Positions 1 to 10,850 of a stretch of 64,000 bases of DNA are shown here, piece after piece; within the stretch, counting starts at the first letter, position 1, and the number at the start of each line of letters is the position of its first letter. The notes beneath the pieces were generated by a model, which had not been told where the DNA came from, did no database searches, and was given only the letters and a program-made list of their open reading frames with translations. A program made the translations under genes and the position numbers. Source of the DNA: Akebia trifoliata (lineage: Eukaryota > Streptophyta > Magnoliopsida > Ranunculales > Lardizabalaceae); assembly GCA_017979445.1 (NCBI GenBank), contig CM030709.1, positions 1,612,001-1,676,000 of the forward strand. Direction: 5' to 3'.

Positions 1-1017
1 AGGTTTTTCTCTATTTGTTCCTTCATACCTTTATCTTGTCAATTTACTCTTTTTACATAGCATTTTGGAAAGATTAGATCATAATTATTTTTCTAATAAA
101 CGTAATTTTTTCAAAGTTGCGTGTAGACTTTCTTGTACATGGTTGCCATATAATTTTCCGAGGTAGTCACATGAAGGTCATAATAGTATTTGTTAGACTT
201 TGGGCGTTTAAAATTTACGATATGAAATTCAATATATGATTAAACAAAAACAAAATTAATCAACAATAGATTAAGATTAAAAGTAAGAGATGAATTTAAT
301 AATTTGATCTAATCCAAGAATGAGCGTTACTTATCTCGAGTCTTATTTTACGCATCTCAAAGTCTTTTTGACATTAGATGAGACTTAGCAATACTTTTTT
401 CCTCACCATTATGGTAAGGAAAGGGTTTCTGTAAAAATAAAAATTGGAATTTGGATGTAAATGTGGAGAGGTGTAAAAGATCTGTTGGACTATTTGTTGT
501 TGTTAGTGTGGTTATATGCTTATTTGTCTTTTTATTTATTTATGATAACTTCTATTAACAAGCCAAGTTTTACTTATAACACACTAATCTATTGTTAAAT
601 TCATTTAATTTCAAAAGGTTTGGGTGTTGTAAGTAAATTTGGTGTGCCAGTAGAATCTCTCTTTTATTTAAAAAAAAAAGTTTTTAAGGATAACAAGTGG
701 CTGTGCACGTGTCATTTCACCTCAAACTTCAAAGGCACGCGTCCCAATATTGATTATCCCATTTTTACACATTTTTGTTTTTAACGGGTCATTCCTAAAT
801 ATGATCCCAATTTTTATTTTTACAGAAACCCTTTCCTTACCATAATGGTGAGGAAAAAAGTATTGCTAAGTCCCATCTAATGTCAAAAAGACTTCGAGAT
901 GCGTAAAATAAGACTCGAGATAAGTAACGCTCATTCTTGGATTAGATCAAATTATTAAATTCATCTCTTACTTTTAATCTTAATCTAGTGTTGATTAATT
1001 TTGTTTTTGTTTAATCC
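1..1017. repeat. Foldback repeat unit, copy 1 (two arms intact)
   Basis: Bases 238-447 recur as a near-perfect reverse complement at 805-1017, giving two arms of about 210 bp around a loop of about 360 bp. The left flank (1-237) matches 2579-2811 in direct orientation. The loop (448-804) matches 3166-3540 in reverse orientation, so copy 2 carries the same loop inverted. No coding capacity is seen. The unit starts at or before the window edge. Boundaries were read by eye. Confidence 0.85.
548..660. mobile_element. Short MITE in the foldback loop
   Basis: Imperfect terminal inverted repeats of the form ACTTCTATTAAC...CCAA and TTGG...CCAGTAGAAT bound about 113 bp. Similar ends, with the pattern TTCTATTGGCACCCCAACTT, occur at 10448-10566, 14142-14619 and 25513-26008, so this looks like the shortest member of a family. 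The same element lies inverted at about 3328-3440. The transposase superfamily is not assigned. Confidence 0.5.
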
Positions 1018-1712
1018 AAGAATTTTGTCTTGTGTTGTTCCCGTTCTTTTGTATTACTATCACGTTTTGTGTATGTGAGATAATTTTAACAGGTTTACTT
1101 GTGGATTAATACCTTAAACATCGCACGACCTAACTTCGAAAGAACACGATTGTGACACTTAAGCAAGTAGCAACTCAATCGACTTATGTGATGTGATAGA
1201 CTTAAGAAGTATAGACGTGTTCTCCTTGGAATATAGAACTACGATTTCCCATATAAAAAAAAAAAAGTGTTATTTTGTATCTCGATGTGAGCGGATCTAC
1301 AACTCTAAAAAATAATCGAATCCATGGTGACAAATCAGAATTCGAGAGCTAGATTTTTTTTTAGAAGAGTCCAAATCTTCTAGGGATATGAAAATGAAAA
1401 GTAGCTCTTCCTACGAATTTTTTATATGCTAAAACAGGTATTTTCCTGTCTAAGTGTCAAAACACTACTGTTGATGTTAAATACTTTAATTGTCCAACTG
1501 CAGCTGACCTGGGAAGAACCCTAATAGGTAGGGGTAGTTGTCTCTTAGTACTGTGTTCACCAACTCTGTTAATCATAGGCGGTGTTGACCGATTTTACTT
1601 GAGTCAATTAAAGGTCGAGTTGACTCAGTTTTTTATTTTATTTTAAAGATTAGTATTAAAATTCATTTGAACCAGTTTGGTGAGTTAACTCAAATACTTG
1701 TCAAGTATGAAC
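1018..1712. other. Intergenic, no gene recognised
   Basis: AT-rich sequence between the first foldback unit and the hAT-like element. No open frame resembling a known family was seen, and there is no clear promoter or RNA gene. Confidence 0.5.
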
Positions 1713-2243
1713 TAGGGGTGCAACTTGGTTCGGTTGAGTTCGGTTTGAGGTTAACGAACCGACATAGGTCGATTCTACTAAATAAGAATCAGAACCGAAC
1801 CAAATTCCATTGGAATCAAAACAACCCAAACCAAATTAAAGTTGATTTGATTCGGTTCGATTTCACGGATTACAAATATTTTATAAATTAGAAGTAACAT
1901 TTTTTAATGAAAAAATAAACATAAAATTTCATATAATAAATTACAAATCTATCCATAAAAATCATTAGTTTATCCATAAAAAATCACTAATCTATGTACT
2001 AACTCTTACAATAATTCATAATTATTATTATATACATATATATTTATTTATTGCATAGGGGTTCGATTATCGATTTGGTTCAGTTCTATACAAGCTTGAT
2101 CCAAGAATTGAACCAAATTGATCGATTCTCCATTTTCATAACCCAGAATCGAAGCGCAACTTGTTCCAAATCAAATCAAACCACCCCAAAAGCTATCGGT
2201 TTGGTTCGATTCTCGATTTGAGTCGGACCAAGTTGCACCCCTA
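1713..2243. mobile_element. Non-autonomous hAT-like element with 8-bp target duplication
   Basis: The ends are TAGGGGTGCAACTTGG and its reverse complement CCAAGTTGCACCCCTA. They are flanked by GTATGAAC (1705-1712) and GTCTGAAC (2244-2251), an 8-bp target duplication with one mismatch. TIRs of this type with 8-bp duplications are typical of the hAT superfamily. At 531 bp it has no transposase. The subterminal regions are rich in GGTTCGRTT-like and complementary motifs, as expected for transposase binding. A short open frame over the left end has no family signature. Confidence 0.8.
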
Positions 2244-2575
2244 GTCTGAACTCCAAATTGAAAATTTAGCTTTCTCGTTTTACATTAAATATTTCAAAAA
2301 TATTTTTTAATTGAAATTATATAGAAAAACTAAGCAGCAAAATATTTATTTGACTTGCAAAAATCAATTAGAGAGGGATTAGATTGCCTTGCCTTTTTGG
2401 AGATCTGAGTTGAGTTTGAGTAGGTTTAATCCTTTAATTTTGAGTAAAAGTTAATAAAAGACGTCAATTTAAGATTTCATATAATCTGAGATAAACAATC
2501 ACAAGAAACCAAATGATGGGGAATGCCCTCAATACTCCAATGACAAAGTTTGTATCAGTTTTAGGAGCGCGACAA

Positions 2576-3540
2576 GATTTTTCTCTATTTGTTCTTTCAT
2601 ACCTGTACCTTGTCAATTTACTCTTTTTACGTAATATTTTGGAAGGTCAGATCATATTTGTTTTTCTAATAAACGTAGTTTTTTCAAAGTTGCGTGTATA
2701 CTTTCTTGTACATGGTTGCCACATAATTTTCCGAGGTTGTCACATGAAGGTTATAGTAGTATTTGTTTGACTTTGAGTGTTTAAAATTTACGATATGAAA
2801 TTCAATATATGTTTAAACAAAAACACAATTAATCAATGATAGATAAAGATTAGAAGTAAGAGATGAATTTAATATTTTAATCTAATCCAAGAATGAACGT
2901 TACTCATTTGCGCTCCTTGTGATGACGTTGACAAGATTATAGAATCACATCTCAGGATCTCGAGTTTTATTTTACGCATCTCGAAGTCTTTTTGACAATA
3001 GATGAGACTTAGCAACACTTTTTTCCTCACCATTGGTTTCTGTAAAAATAAAAATTAGGATCATTTTTTTTTATTTTTTATTTTTATTTTTTTATAACGA
3101 AAGGCATCCAGGCCAACTTGCGCGCACCAGATTAATCCTTATGCCCCGCACTCAGGCTATACCCTTGGGATTATTTTTAGGAATGACCTACTAAAAACAA
3201 AAATGTGTAAAAATGGGATAATCAATATTGGGACGCGTGCCTTTGAAGTTTGAGGTGAAATGACACGTGCACACCCACTTGTTATCCTTACAAACTTTTT
3301 TTTTTTTTTTTTAAATATAAAAAGAGAGATTCTACTGGCACACCAAATTTACTTACAACACCCAAACCTTTTGAAATTAAATGAATTTAACAATAGATTA
3401 GTGTGTTATAAGTAAAAGTTGGCGTGTTAATAGAAGTTATCATAAATAAATAAAAAGACAAATAAGCATATAACCACACTAACAACAACAAATAGTCCAA
3501 CAGATCTTTTACACCTCTCCACATTTACATCCAAATTCCA
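2576..3540. repeat. Foldback repeat unit, copy 2 (loop inverted, one arm lost)
   Basis: 2576-2811 matches 1-237 directly, and 2812-3060 matches the copy-1 arm. About 105 bp of foreign sequence follow (3061-3165: T-rich, then a GC-richer stretch). 3166-3540 is the copy-1 loop in reverse orientation. Homology stops abruptly at about 3540, where the second arm should begin. This arm carries about 45 extra bases near 2908-2957 that neither copy-1 arm has, and it lacks about 13 bases near 3040. Confidence 0.8.
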
Positions 3541-3657
3541 GAAAGAAAAAAAACAAAAGATAAAAACTTATCTATCTAAAAATACATTACAAACCCTTAC
3601 TCTTTTTCAAAGATAAAGACATCACAGTGTCAGATTCCGGTGTTGGTGTCAGATTTT

Positions 3658-3954
3658 TCATGGTTGACACACCACAACCATGACTTTGGAATCTCGAAAA
3701 GGAGCCAATTTACCATCTGGACATCCCTTCGATGGTATCCATGGTAGCTGTGCTGGGATGTTATCGAAATCATCGATTTTGGGCGTTGGAGCGCGTCTAA
3801 GACAAAGACAGGAGAGGAGAAAGAGAAGGAAAAGAGCGAAAAGAAGTATAAAAACAAGCATCATAATCTCTCCATGCAACGCGAACCTCTTGTCTCCCGA
3901 GAAGAGAAGCTCCTGTTCATTATTTTGATAATCGGGAGCCATAGAAGGTGACAT
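3658..3954 (-). pseudogene. Possible ATL-like RING-H2 N-terminal fragment
   Basis: This 98-codon reading frame has a polar N-terminus, a strongly hydrophobic stretch at about residues 31-51 (rich in L, F, V) and then CLCLRR. The layout, and the FALHGEIMM-type approach to the membrane segment, resemble the start of plant ATL ubiquitin ligases. The C-terminal RING-H2 finger that defines those proteins is absent: the frame stops after VCQP with no Cys/His ligand series. A possible TATA sequence lies about 70-85 bp upstream on the minus strand (about 4022-4040). It could be a truncated gene or a small membrane protein; it starts about 120 bp beyond foldback copy 2. The family assignment is tentative. 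Confidence 0.3.
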
Positions 3955-4569
3955 AGGACTTCAAAGTTCCCACTACTGCAATTGTATTGTATTCTCCTCT
4001 CTTATTCCCTCTCTTTAGCTTTATATTATATTATAAAAATGAGAAACATCGAGGAAACTTCCTTTGCTCTACTCTCTTTTTTATCTATTTATGTGTTTTT
4101 GTTATCCGACAAAAGTGTTTTTGGATTGCGCTTAATTTATCTGTTTTGAGGGACCAGTTGAAGGTGAAATGAGTTGTCAGTACTTGCCACGTCAAGCATG
4201 CAAGGGTAGTTTTGAAATTAATTAGGATATTTTTGTAAATTAAGAAAGTCATTCAAGACACGTGGGTACGTGTGGTTCCCAGATTTGTGTGAGTAAAAAT
4301 TCGTTGGAGGTGAAGTTTATATATAGTATGATGTCATGAGCCATGTTTTTTTCTTTAATAGATTTTTGTTTCTTTGATAAAAATCTATTAAAAGATAAGT
4401 GGGTAAGTGACAAATGTCATTTTCTATTATTTTTATGGGACATAATCAAGTTTTAAGGAATATGGTTGTTGAAAAAAATGAATAAAGTAAGAAAGAAGAA
4501 ATAGAAGATAATTGAATTAAGAATTTGTTATAAAGCACATCTAACATTATTTTGTCTTGTGGGTGGTAG

Positions 4570-4995
4570 ATGTCACTGTTTGTAATAATTTTGGAGAGAA
4601 TTTATTACATAATACCTGTCGAAATTCCATTAAAAGAACATTATAATTTTTGCTCTCTTTATTACTTAATTAAAATATCTTATTTTAATAGAGTTTCTAA
4701 GAGGTATTATGTAATATTAAAAGACGAAGGTCTTTGTAAAAGAGAGAGAAAAGAAAAGAAAAGAGGAGGAGAAAAGGGGGGGAAGAGGAGATCATGTAAC
4801 AAATTTAGATTTATAGTGGATTGGTTCTTCAAACTTGTGGAAATAAGTATAATATGTCAAATTATGTAAAAAATCCTTGTATTCTTTACTTTTTATGTTC
4901 TTTTGTGAGTTTATTGATGGGATATTGATCGAGGTTGTGGATTTCAAGGTGAATCACAAAAAGCGAGTTCTACAATTGACGTCGTCTGTAGGAAA
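4570..4995 (+). mobile_element. Possible Gypsy-type LTR end plus primer-binding region
   Basis: The sequence starts TGTCACTG and ends CTACA at 4974. It is followed by ATTGACGTCGTCTGTAGGAA, which resembles the ATTGGCGCCGTCTGTGGGAA seen next to the 5' LTR of many plant Gypsy elements. A purine-rich stretch (4740-4790) lies inside. No matching second LTR or gag-pol frame was found in the window, so this is at best a degraded remnant with an uncertain 5' boundary. Confidence 0.35.
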
Positions 4996-6111
4996 TGAAG
5001 GAAAATATCACGAAATACCATGATTAATGGTAGAAATTTCAATTATGAGTTGGGGCTACCCCCAAAATCAATCACAGGTTTTGGATTCTTAATCATACAT
5101 TGTTGAAAAATGAATTGTAATTTTTCGGTCGAATTCTTAAATGGTTGGGGTTGTACAAATCTTTATTTTTTAGATCCGTATTGATTACACTAGGGATATT
5201 AATTACAAGTCTATGGGGGCATGGCATTTGAATAATTGTTAATTCCATAAACAAGGAGAGATAGGATTGCGATTGTGCAGACAATGGATTACAAAGAGGA
5301 ATTATAGTGGCAACCGTGGGACAAATCTTGCCATTGTCAAGAGGTACATATATCGATTTGATTTATAAAAACATCACCAAGAGGTAAAAACGAAATATGA
5401 GGCCTACCCTCTCAGAGAGATAAAATTATCGTCCTAAGCACCAACATCGAGGCAAATAGGGTTTAGATCTGATTATAAGGTCAACACGATTTTAGACTTC
5501 TATAGGTTTTAGAGTTCTAAAAGGTTTGATAATATGGACATGTTAAGAATTCTTAAGGTCCCGATAATGCCAAGATAAGAATTCTAGAGGGTTTAAAATT
5601 ATAAAGATTTGATAATGCCACTTTAGAACATCAATATTACCAAAGCTTGGTTGTTTCGTCATTATCAAGATCATGTGGGCACATCATTTTAAACCATTGA
5701 TGAGCCACAGAGTTAAGTGTTGGAAGACCACAACACTGAACATACCTAGGCCTCTTATTATTATGACTTAGATCTGATTAAAAACAATAAATCAAAAAAC
5801 ATGTTTTTTGATGCCAATCCATGTCTTTATAAATGCATGGCTACTGAAATTCCCATATTTTAAGTGCAAAATCTAATTTTATCGTTGATGTGACGCTCTT
5901 CCAACCATTAAAAGTATGCTACAAGGTTGTTATAAGATCTGTGTGCTACAAGGGATTTGCTTCCCCTTTAAATTGATTTGTAATGAAAATTAAGTTGCAA
6001 ACTTCCAAATTTAACACCACTCGCATCTTTAATTGTAAGTTTAGGTTGGCATTGATTTCTTAGAGAGACGTGGTCCGAACTCCAAACTCCCACGAAATGA
6101 CTTCACCTTGG
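4996..6111. other. Intergenic, no gene recognised
   Basis: AT-rich sequence that may be leader or internal sequence of the preceding LTR remnant. No protein domain, RNA gene or clear repeat was recognised. Confidence 0.4.
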
Positions 6112-6374
6112 TGTTAGAGAATAAGATGCACTGTATTAAGATACATAAGATACATTGTATTTTTGTTAAGTGTATCTCATCTCAAATGAAAGGTTGTGAT
6201 AAAGGATATTCTAGAATATATATATTGATATTTAGAATATATCAATTAGGATATTCAAGAATATTTATATTAGATAGTTTTCATATATCTTGGTTGATGT
6301 AATGTCTATAAATACCCTATTGGGGCTTTTGTAATATTCATCCAAGAAATCTTAATAAATTCAAATTTTTTATA
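6112..6374 (+). repeat. 5' LTR of Copia-type mini-element
   Basis: Starts TGTTAGAGAATAAG and ends just before the primer-binding site. It contains TATAAATACC at about 6307, a likely LTR promoter TATA box. It is clearly related to 7212-7445 and to the reverse complements of 45409-45672 and 46136-46385. Confidence 0.85.
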
Positions 6375-6574
6375 TGGTATCAGAGCTCAAGCTTCACTGA
6401 GCACATCGATTTTGATGCATTGAATTTTAATTATTTTATTTACGTTATTAGTATTATTTTTTTTCAATAAAAATACCATCTTTCTCTATGTTTCGGACTT
6501 AGATATCTTTTATTTTCTTTTTTGCTATAATTTTAGGTTTTTTGTTTTTTCAATATAAATTACAACTCCTTCTC

Positions 6575-6850
6575 ACTACGTGAAAACTGGAATATTCGAT
6601 ATAAACATTTGACGGGCCAAGGCCCAAGAATTTTAAAAACTGAATTTTGACGGTCTAGGACTGTTGAAATTATTGATATTCCCAAATTTGATGGCTTAGA
6701 GCTGTTGAATTTCTCTCATCCTTCATTAATTTGACAGTTTCAACCTGTCGAACAAAAAAATTTGACAATGAAAAAATTGACACCAATTCGACCTCTTGGT
6801 CCGTCGAATTTTATGAAATTTGATGGCCCAAGGTCGTCAAATTTGGACTT
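6575..6850 (+). repeat. GACGG/CCGTC subrepeats with a CACTA-like end, inside the mini-element
   Basis: CACTACGTGAAAACTGG at 6576 resembles a CACTA-transposon terminus (typically CACTACAAGAAAA). It is followed by repeated partly palindromic units of the form ATTTGACGGCCNAGGNCCGTCAAATT, spaced about 40-60 bp apart. CACTA elements commonly carry such subterminal repeats. The opposite end was not found, so this may be a captured fragment. Confidence 0.35.
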
Positions 6851-7211
6851 TTTTCACATTGTGTCTATATCTCTACAAATCTCTCAATTTCATACATTCA
6901 TGTTACACGATCTTTTTTTTTTCCTATCTAAAATCTCTCCAACAAGAGTTTTTTCATTTAAATTGCATAATTTTACTTTTTATGTTTCTAGAAGTGATCA
7001 TGGCAGATCTGGTTTAATAAGCCACTGGCTTTGACAAACTCAAAAAGAGTGGGATGCGACAGTAATGGACTTCATAGACAGACGGTGACCACCAGCAAGC
7101 ACAATTGACACTTCAATGATCAATGAACATATCCATTAATGAGATCAAGTAATTATTCAAAAAAATCAATTGCATATTCTTTTTTCAAATGACCATGCAA
7201 TTGCAGGAGGA

Positions 7212-7445
7212 TGTTAGATAATAAGATGCAATGTATTAAGATGCATGAGATACACTGTATCATTGTTAGTGTATCTCATCACAAATGGAAGTTGTGATGA
7301 AGGATATTCTATGATATATATTGATATTTAAAATATATCAATTGTGATATTCTAGAATATTTATATTAGGTAGTTTTCATATATCTTGGTTGATGTAATG
7401 TCTTGTAATATTCATCCAAAAAATCTCAATAAATTCAAATTTCTA
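7212..7445 (+). repeat. 3' LTR of Copia-type mini-element
   Basis: Starts TGTTAGATAATAAG after the purine tract. Compared with the left LTR it lacks the segment carrying the TATA box, going from TAATGTC straight to TTGTAATATTC. Confidence 0.85.
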
Positions 7446-10400
7446 CCTTTGACATATATTTTTCGTGCACAAACAACTTTAACTGTCGTGAAGATAAAAC
7501 TTACAATTAATGGGTCTTGTCTTATTCCAAAGTATCCAAGGATATATTTTTAAAGTCGTGCTGGAGTGAAACAAAGAACAAATGGGTGACACAATGACGT
7601 GGAGGTGCGCACATAACCATAAATGCTTTTTTGCAAGATACGAGTAAAAAGCATCTACGATGTGCATGGCACCGCATCATTTGTGTCACCTCTCCATCAC
7701 TCCAACATTAGTGATATTTTTATTTTATTCTTATCATTTCTTCCAATAAACTTTCATTTTTTAATGCTCCTGATCTTCATTTCTATTGGTGAGTAGATGA
7801 TTTAAATCATTGAGAAAAAGTATTAAAGTCGATCTTGTAACGATTATCAACATCAACAACTCTAAGCGGCCAGATCGTCAACTTGACCATTTTAATTTCA
7901 ATTTATTTGATTTCTTTGTAAATAAAATAAAATATCAATTATTGAAGAGGACAAAATGAGAAAATGAAGAGAATCTTACCAATCCCTGACACCCACCCAG
8001 GATCTCATTTTTTATGACTAACGGTTGGGAAGTAGGTAATGAGATGACACGTCGCATATGGTGGGCTGCTAATCCTGCAAGCGACCTCGTTTTTTATGTT
8101 TCCATTTCACAACAAAAAATAATTCAAACAAGTGGCTCATGGTTGTTTGTCATTTTATAAGTGGGCGAATTCTGTGGCCTCTCTGGTCCCAGATGTCCCA
8201 CTTTGGTTGGTTTACTTTCATGGAGGTTCAATGATCATTGGGCACGTGTCCATAGGAGATTTAACTTAATGCGAAGGGGAAGACAGCTCACGGGTATCAA
8301 AGCTATCGTAATGAGATGACGTGTTGATGGGATGACTTTTGACGTCAGAACTAAGCCCCACCCGATTGACTAATGGATTTGATGTCAAATTATTAATTTT
8401 AGTTACAACTTACAAGCAAAGCAACAATGAATCGATTAATTTATCCAACCATTATTATATGACACGTACTCTAAAATATGAAATTATCCTCACATAAAAG
8501 ATGACCTCCAAGTTGCCAAACTTTTAAATCAATATGATAAAGGAATTCACATCAGAGTGATATTACATAAGGACCTAATTTCAGCTTGTTTATAATATGA
8601 TCTTGAGCTGGTACTTGATTCCTAAATCGTTCATGATTTATTCGACTTAAACTCGAGATCGTATATAATATAAGCATAAATCTTATTAGATTGATGGGAT
8701 ATTATATGTAAAAAATCTTCATTTATTTACTTTACATTAATGATTTGCAATACGCACTTACTTACATGTAATGAATCTATCTTTCAAAGTATTTAAGTGC
8801 ACTTCAATACCCAGTTCATCATACACTTGAAATAATGATGTGGTTACAATGTCTTCAAAGACTTACTTATAAATATACACTAAAAAAATAAAAAGAGTTG
8901 ACTTGACTTGACTTAGTTCTAATTTTCATATCTACATATTCTCTAATTACTAACTTGATCATTAAAGTATCCTTAGCAGACATCACACTGAGAATTTTGA
9001 CTATTATTATAAATAACAAGACAAATGTCAATCCATAGTTGATGGATTTACGAAAGGTGATATTGTGGAACATAAAGACTGAAAAATCTTGACACACACT
9101 TATAAATCAACAACAATGATGAATTATTTTGTGTCTTATTATTTGACATCGAAAATCAAGTTATTTCTCCCCAACTAGATATCTCAATTAGTAGAAGAAA
9201 AACAGGAAAAAAAAAAAATCCAAAAAATCTTTTTTTCATGATCTGAAAGAAATTATAGATCAACTTTAGAATAAAAGCTAAACTAGTTTAAGGATCATAG
9301 ATTCAAGTCTTATGGAGGGAAAAATCTGCAATCTCTAAAGGGTGATGCGTGACTTTAGACAGTACGGATAGGTCGTGTAGCATATAATATAGACTGAAAT
9401 CGAGGCCAATAATTCAGAAGATACACATAGAGCCATATAATTTGGAGTTCCTGCAAATATTGTGAGATCACATAAGATTTTTGATTTTGCAGAATTCAGA
9501 GGCTTGATGGGAAGTAGTAATAATAAGAAAAGAGTATGACCGGAAAAGAAGGAGAGAATCAAGGCAAGATCAGGTGGCTAAATGGAGATAAGGACAAATC
9601 AAGAAACATTCCAAAAGAGGAGATTGGCCTACACAAACATAGAGCATAGAAATCCTCTCTGTAATTTTCTTTTTTAGACTTGGGCGTCAAAGTCTTTGTG
9701 GTGCAGGGACCCTATCAAAGAGCAATAAGAGGAGAGTTGATTGTCTTAAAAGTCATAGATCTTGAGGTGCTTCACAAAAAAACACCTCTACACGTCCCAT
9801 TAAGAGATAAAAGTTGGATTAGATTGCTCTTATAAACCAAAGATGCAATAAAATACAATCAATTAACTAACCATTCACTTTATATAAATGACAAAAACTT
9901 ACAATGAGAAGAACCCTAGAAATTAGATGATCAAGATCAAACTTCGCTATCTTTCAACAAAAAAAAAGTTCAAAATTTTGTCGAGAGCTATAGTCCAAAT
10001 GAAGAAACATTTGATGTAATCTAATGCCCCCAAATGAAACACACTAAAAAGAAGAAGAGAACAAGAATATATAAAGACTGGGAGAAGAATCTAATAGATA
10101 AATATCATTGTGTCTTAGACTATACTTTAACATAAATTGGACTGTTAGAAATAAAGAACTTCTACTTGACACTGCTACTAATTTTACTTTCACACCCCAA
10201 TCAGATTTGGAAAAAAAAAAAAAATTTAATATGGTGAGAATAACATTATCTCACTTTAAAAAAGAATATTAGGTGTGGATATGTTCTTCTCTCTTGATGG
10301 AGAGATATCAAAGAGCATGAGATCAACATCAAGAGGAGTAGATGTTCGTCGCTGATAACTTGATAACATGTATCTCGAAGATACTTATCCCAAGGATAAA

Positions 10401-10447
10401 TCTTAGCTGTTGGATTCTATGCTTAAGCGATTGGATTTGTATGGGAG
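7446..10447. other. Intergenic, no gene recognised; one hairpin near 7.6 kb
   Basis: About 3 kb of AT-rich sequence. A stem near 7600-7660 has a core of the type CCATAAATGC...GCATCTACGATG around a TACGAGT apex, like hairpins elsewhere in this window. No recognisable protein domain, tRNA or LTR pair was seen in the rest. Confidence 0.45.
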
Positions 10448-10566
10448 TTTCTATTGCTGCACCAACTTCTACTAAGAGCACCCCTATTCATATTATGTCA
10501 ATGAGGTTTTAGCCCTGCATATTAGAGTGCTTGTAGTATAAAGTTGGCGTGACAATATAATTTCTC
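10448..10566. mobile_element. Short MITE of the TTCTATTGNCAC family
   Basis: The left end TTTCTATTGCTGCACCAACTT and right end AAGTTGGCGTGACAATATAA are imperfect inverted repeats bounding about 119 bp. The ends match those of the elements at 548-660, 14142-14619 and 25513-26008. It lies about 300 bp upstream of the next gene's start codon. Confidence 0.5.
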
Positions 10567-10850
10567 TCTACATATAGATACTGGATCCGGTGGTCTGGCC
10601 CATGGCTCGCCCAATTATGGACTAACTTCAAAATTTTCTCAACATTTCTGTATGGGCCTAAAATTTGGGGCAACCTAGATCCAAAACCTGGTCGTAAAAA
10701 CTTTCTAGATCAGTCCAAAGCCATCTGATTCTGTTGGATGGTTTATAGCCCAAAAGTTCAACCTAGACTTTCGGTGCAATTTTCACAGTAGCGGTTCTTC
10801 CTGTGTACTGTGGGACGAAGGGAGAGAGAGAGACCTTCAGAGTTGCAATC

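Larger units (their letters stand above)
6112..7445 (+). mobile_element. Small non-autonomous Copia-type LTR element, plus-strand copy
   Basis: Two similar LTRs (6112-6374 and 7212-7445) begin TGTTAGA and flank about 840 bp without gag-pol. Directly after the left LTR is TGGTATCAGAGC (6375-6386), the primer-binding site complementary to initiator methionine tRNA that is typical of plant Copia elements. A purine tract GCAGGAGGA (7203-7211) precedes the right LTR. Flanks CCTTG and CCTTT could be a degraded 5-bp target duplication. The right LTR lacks about 22 bp containing TATAAATA that the left LTR has. A second family member lies at 45409-46385 on the opposite strand. Confidence 0.85.
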
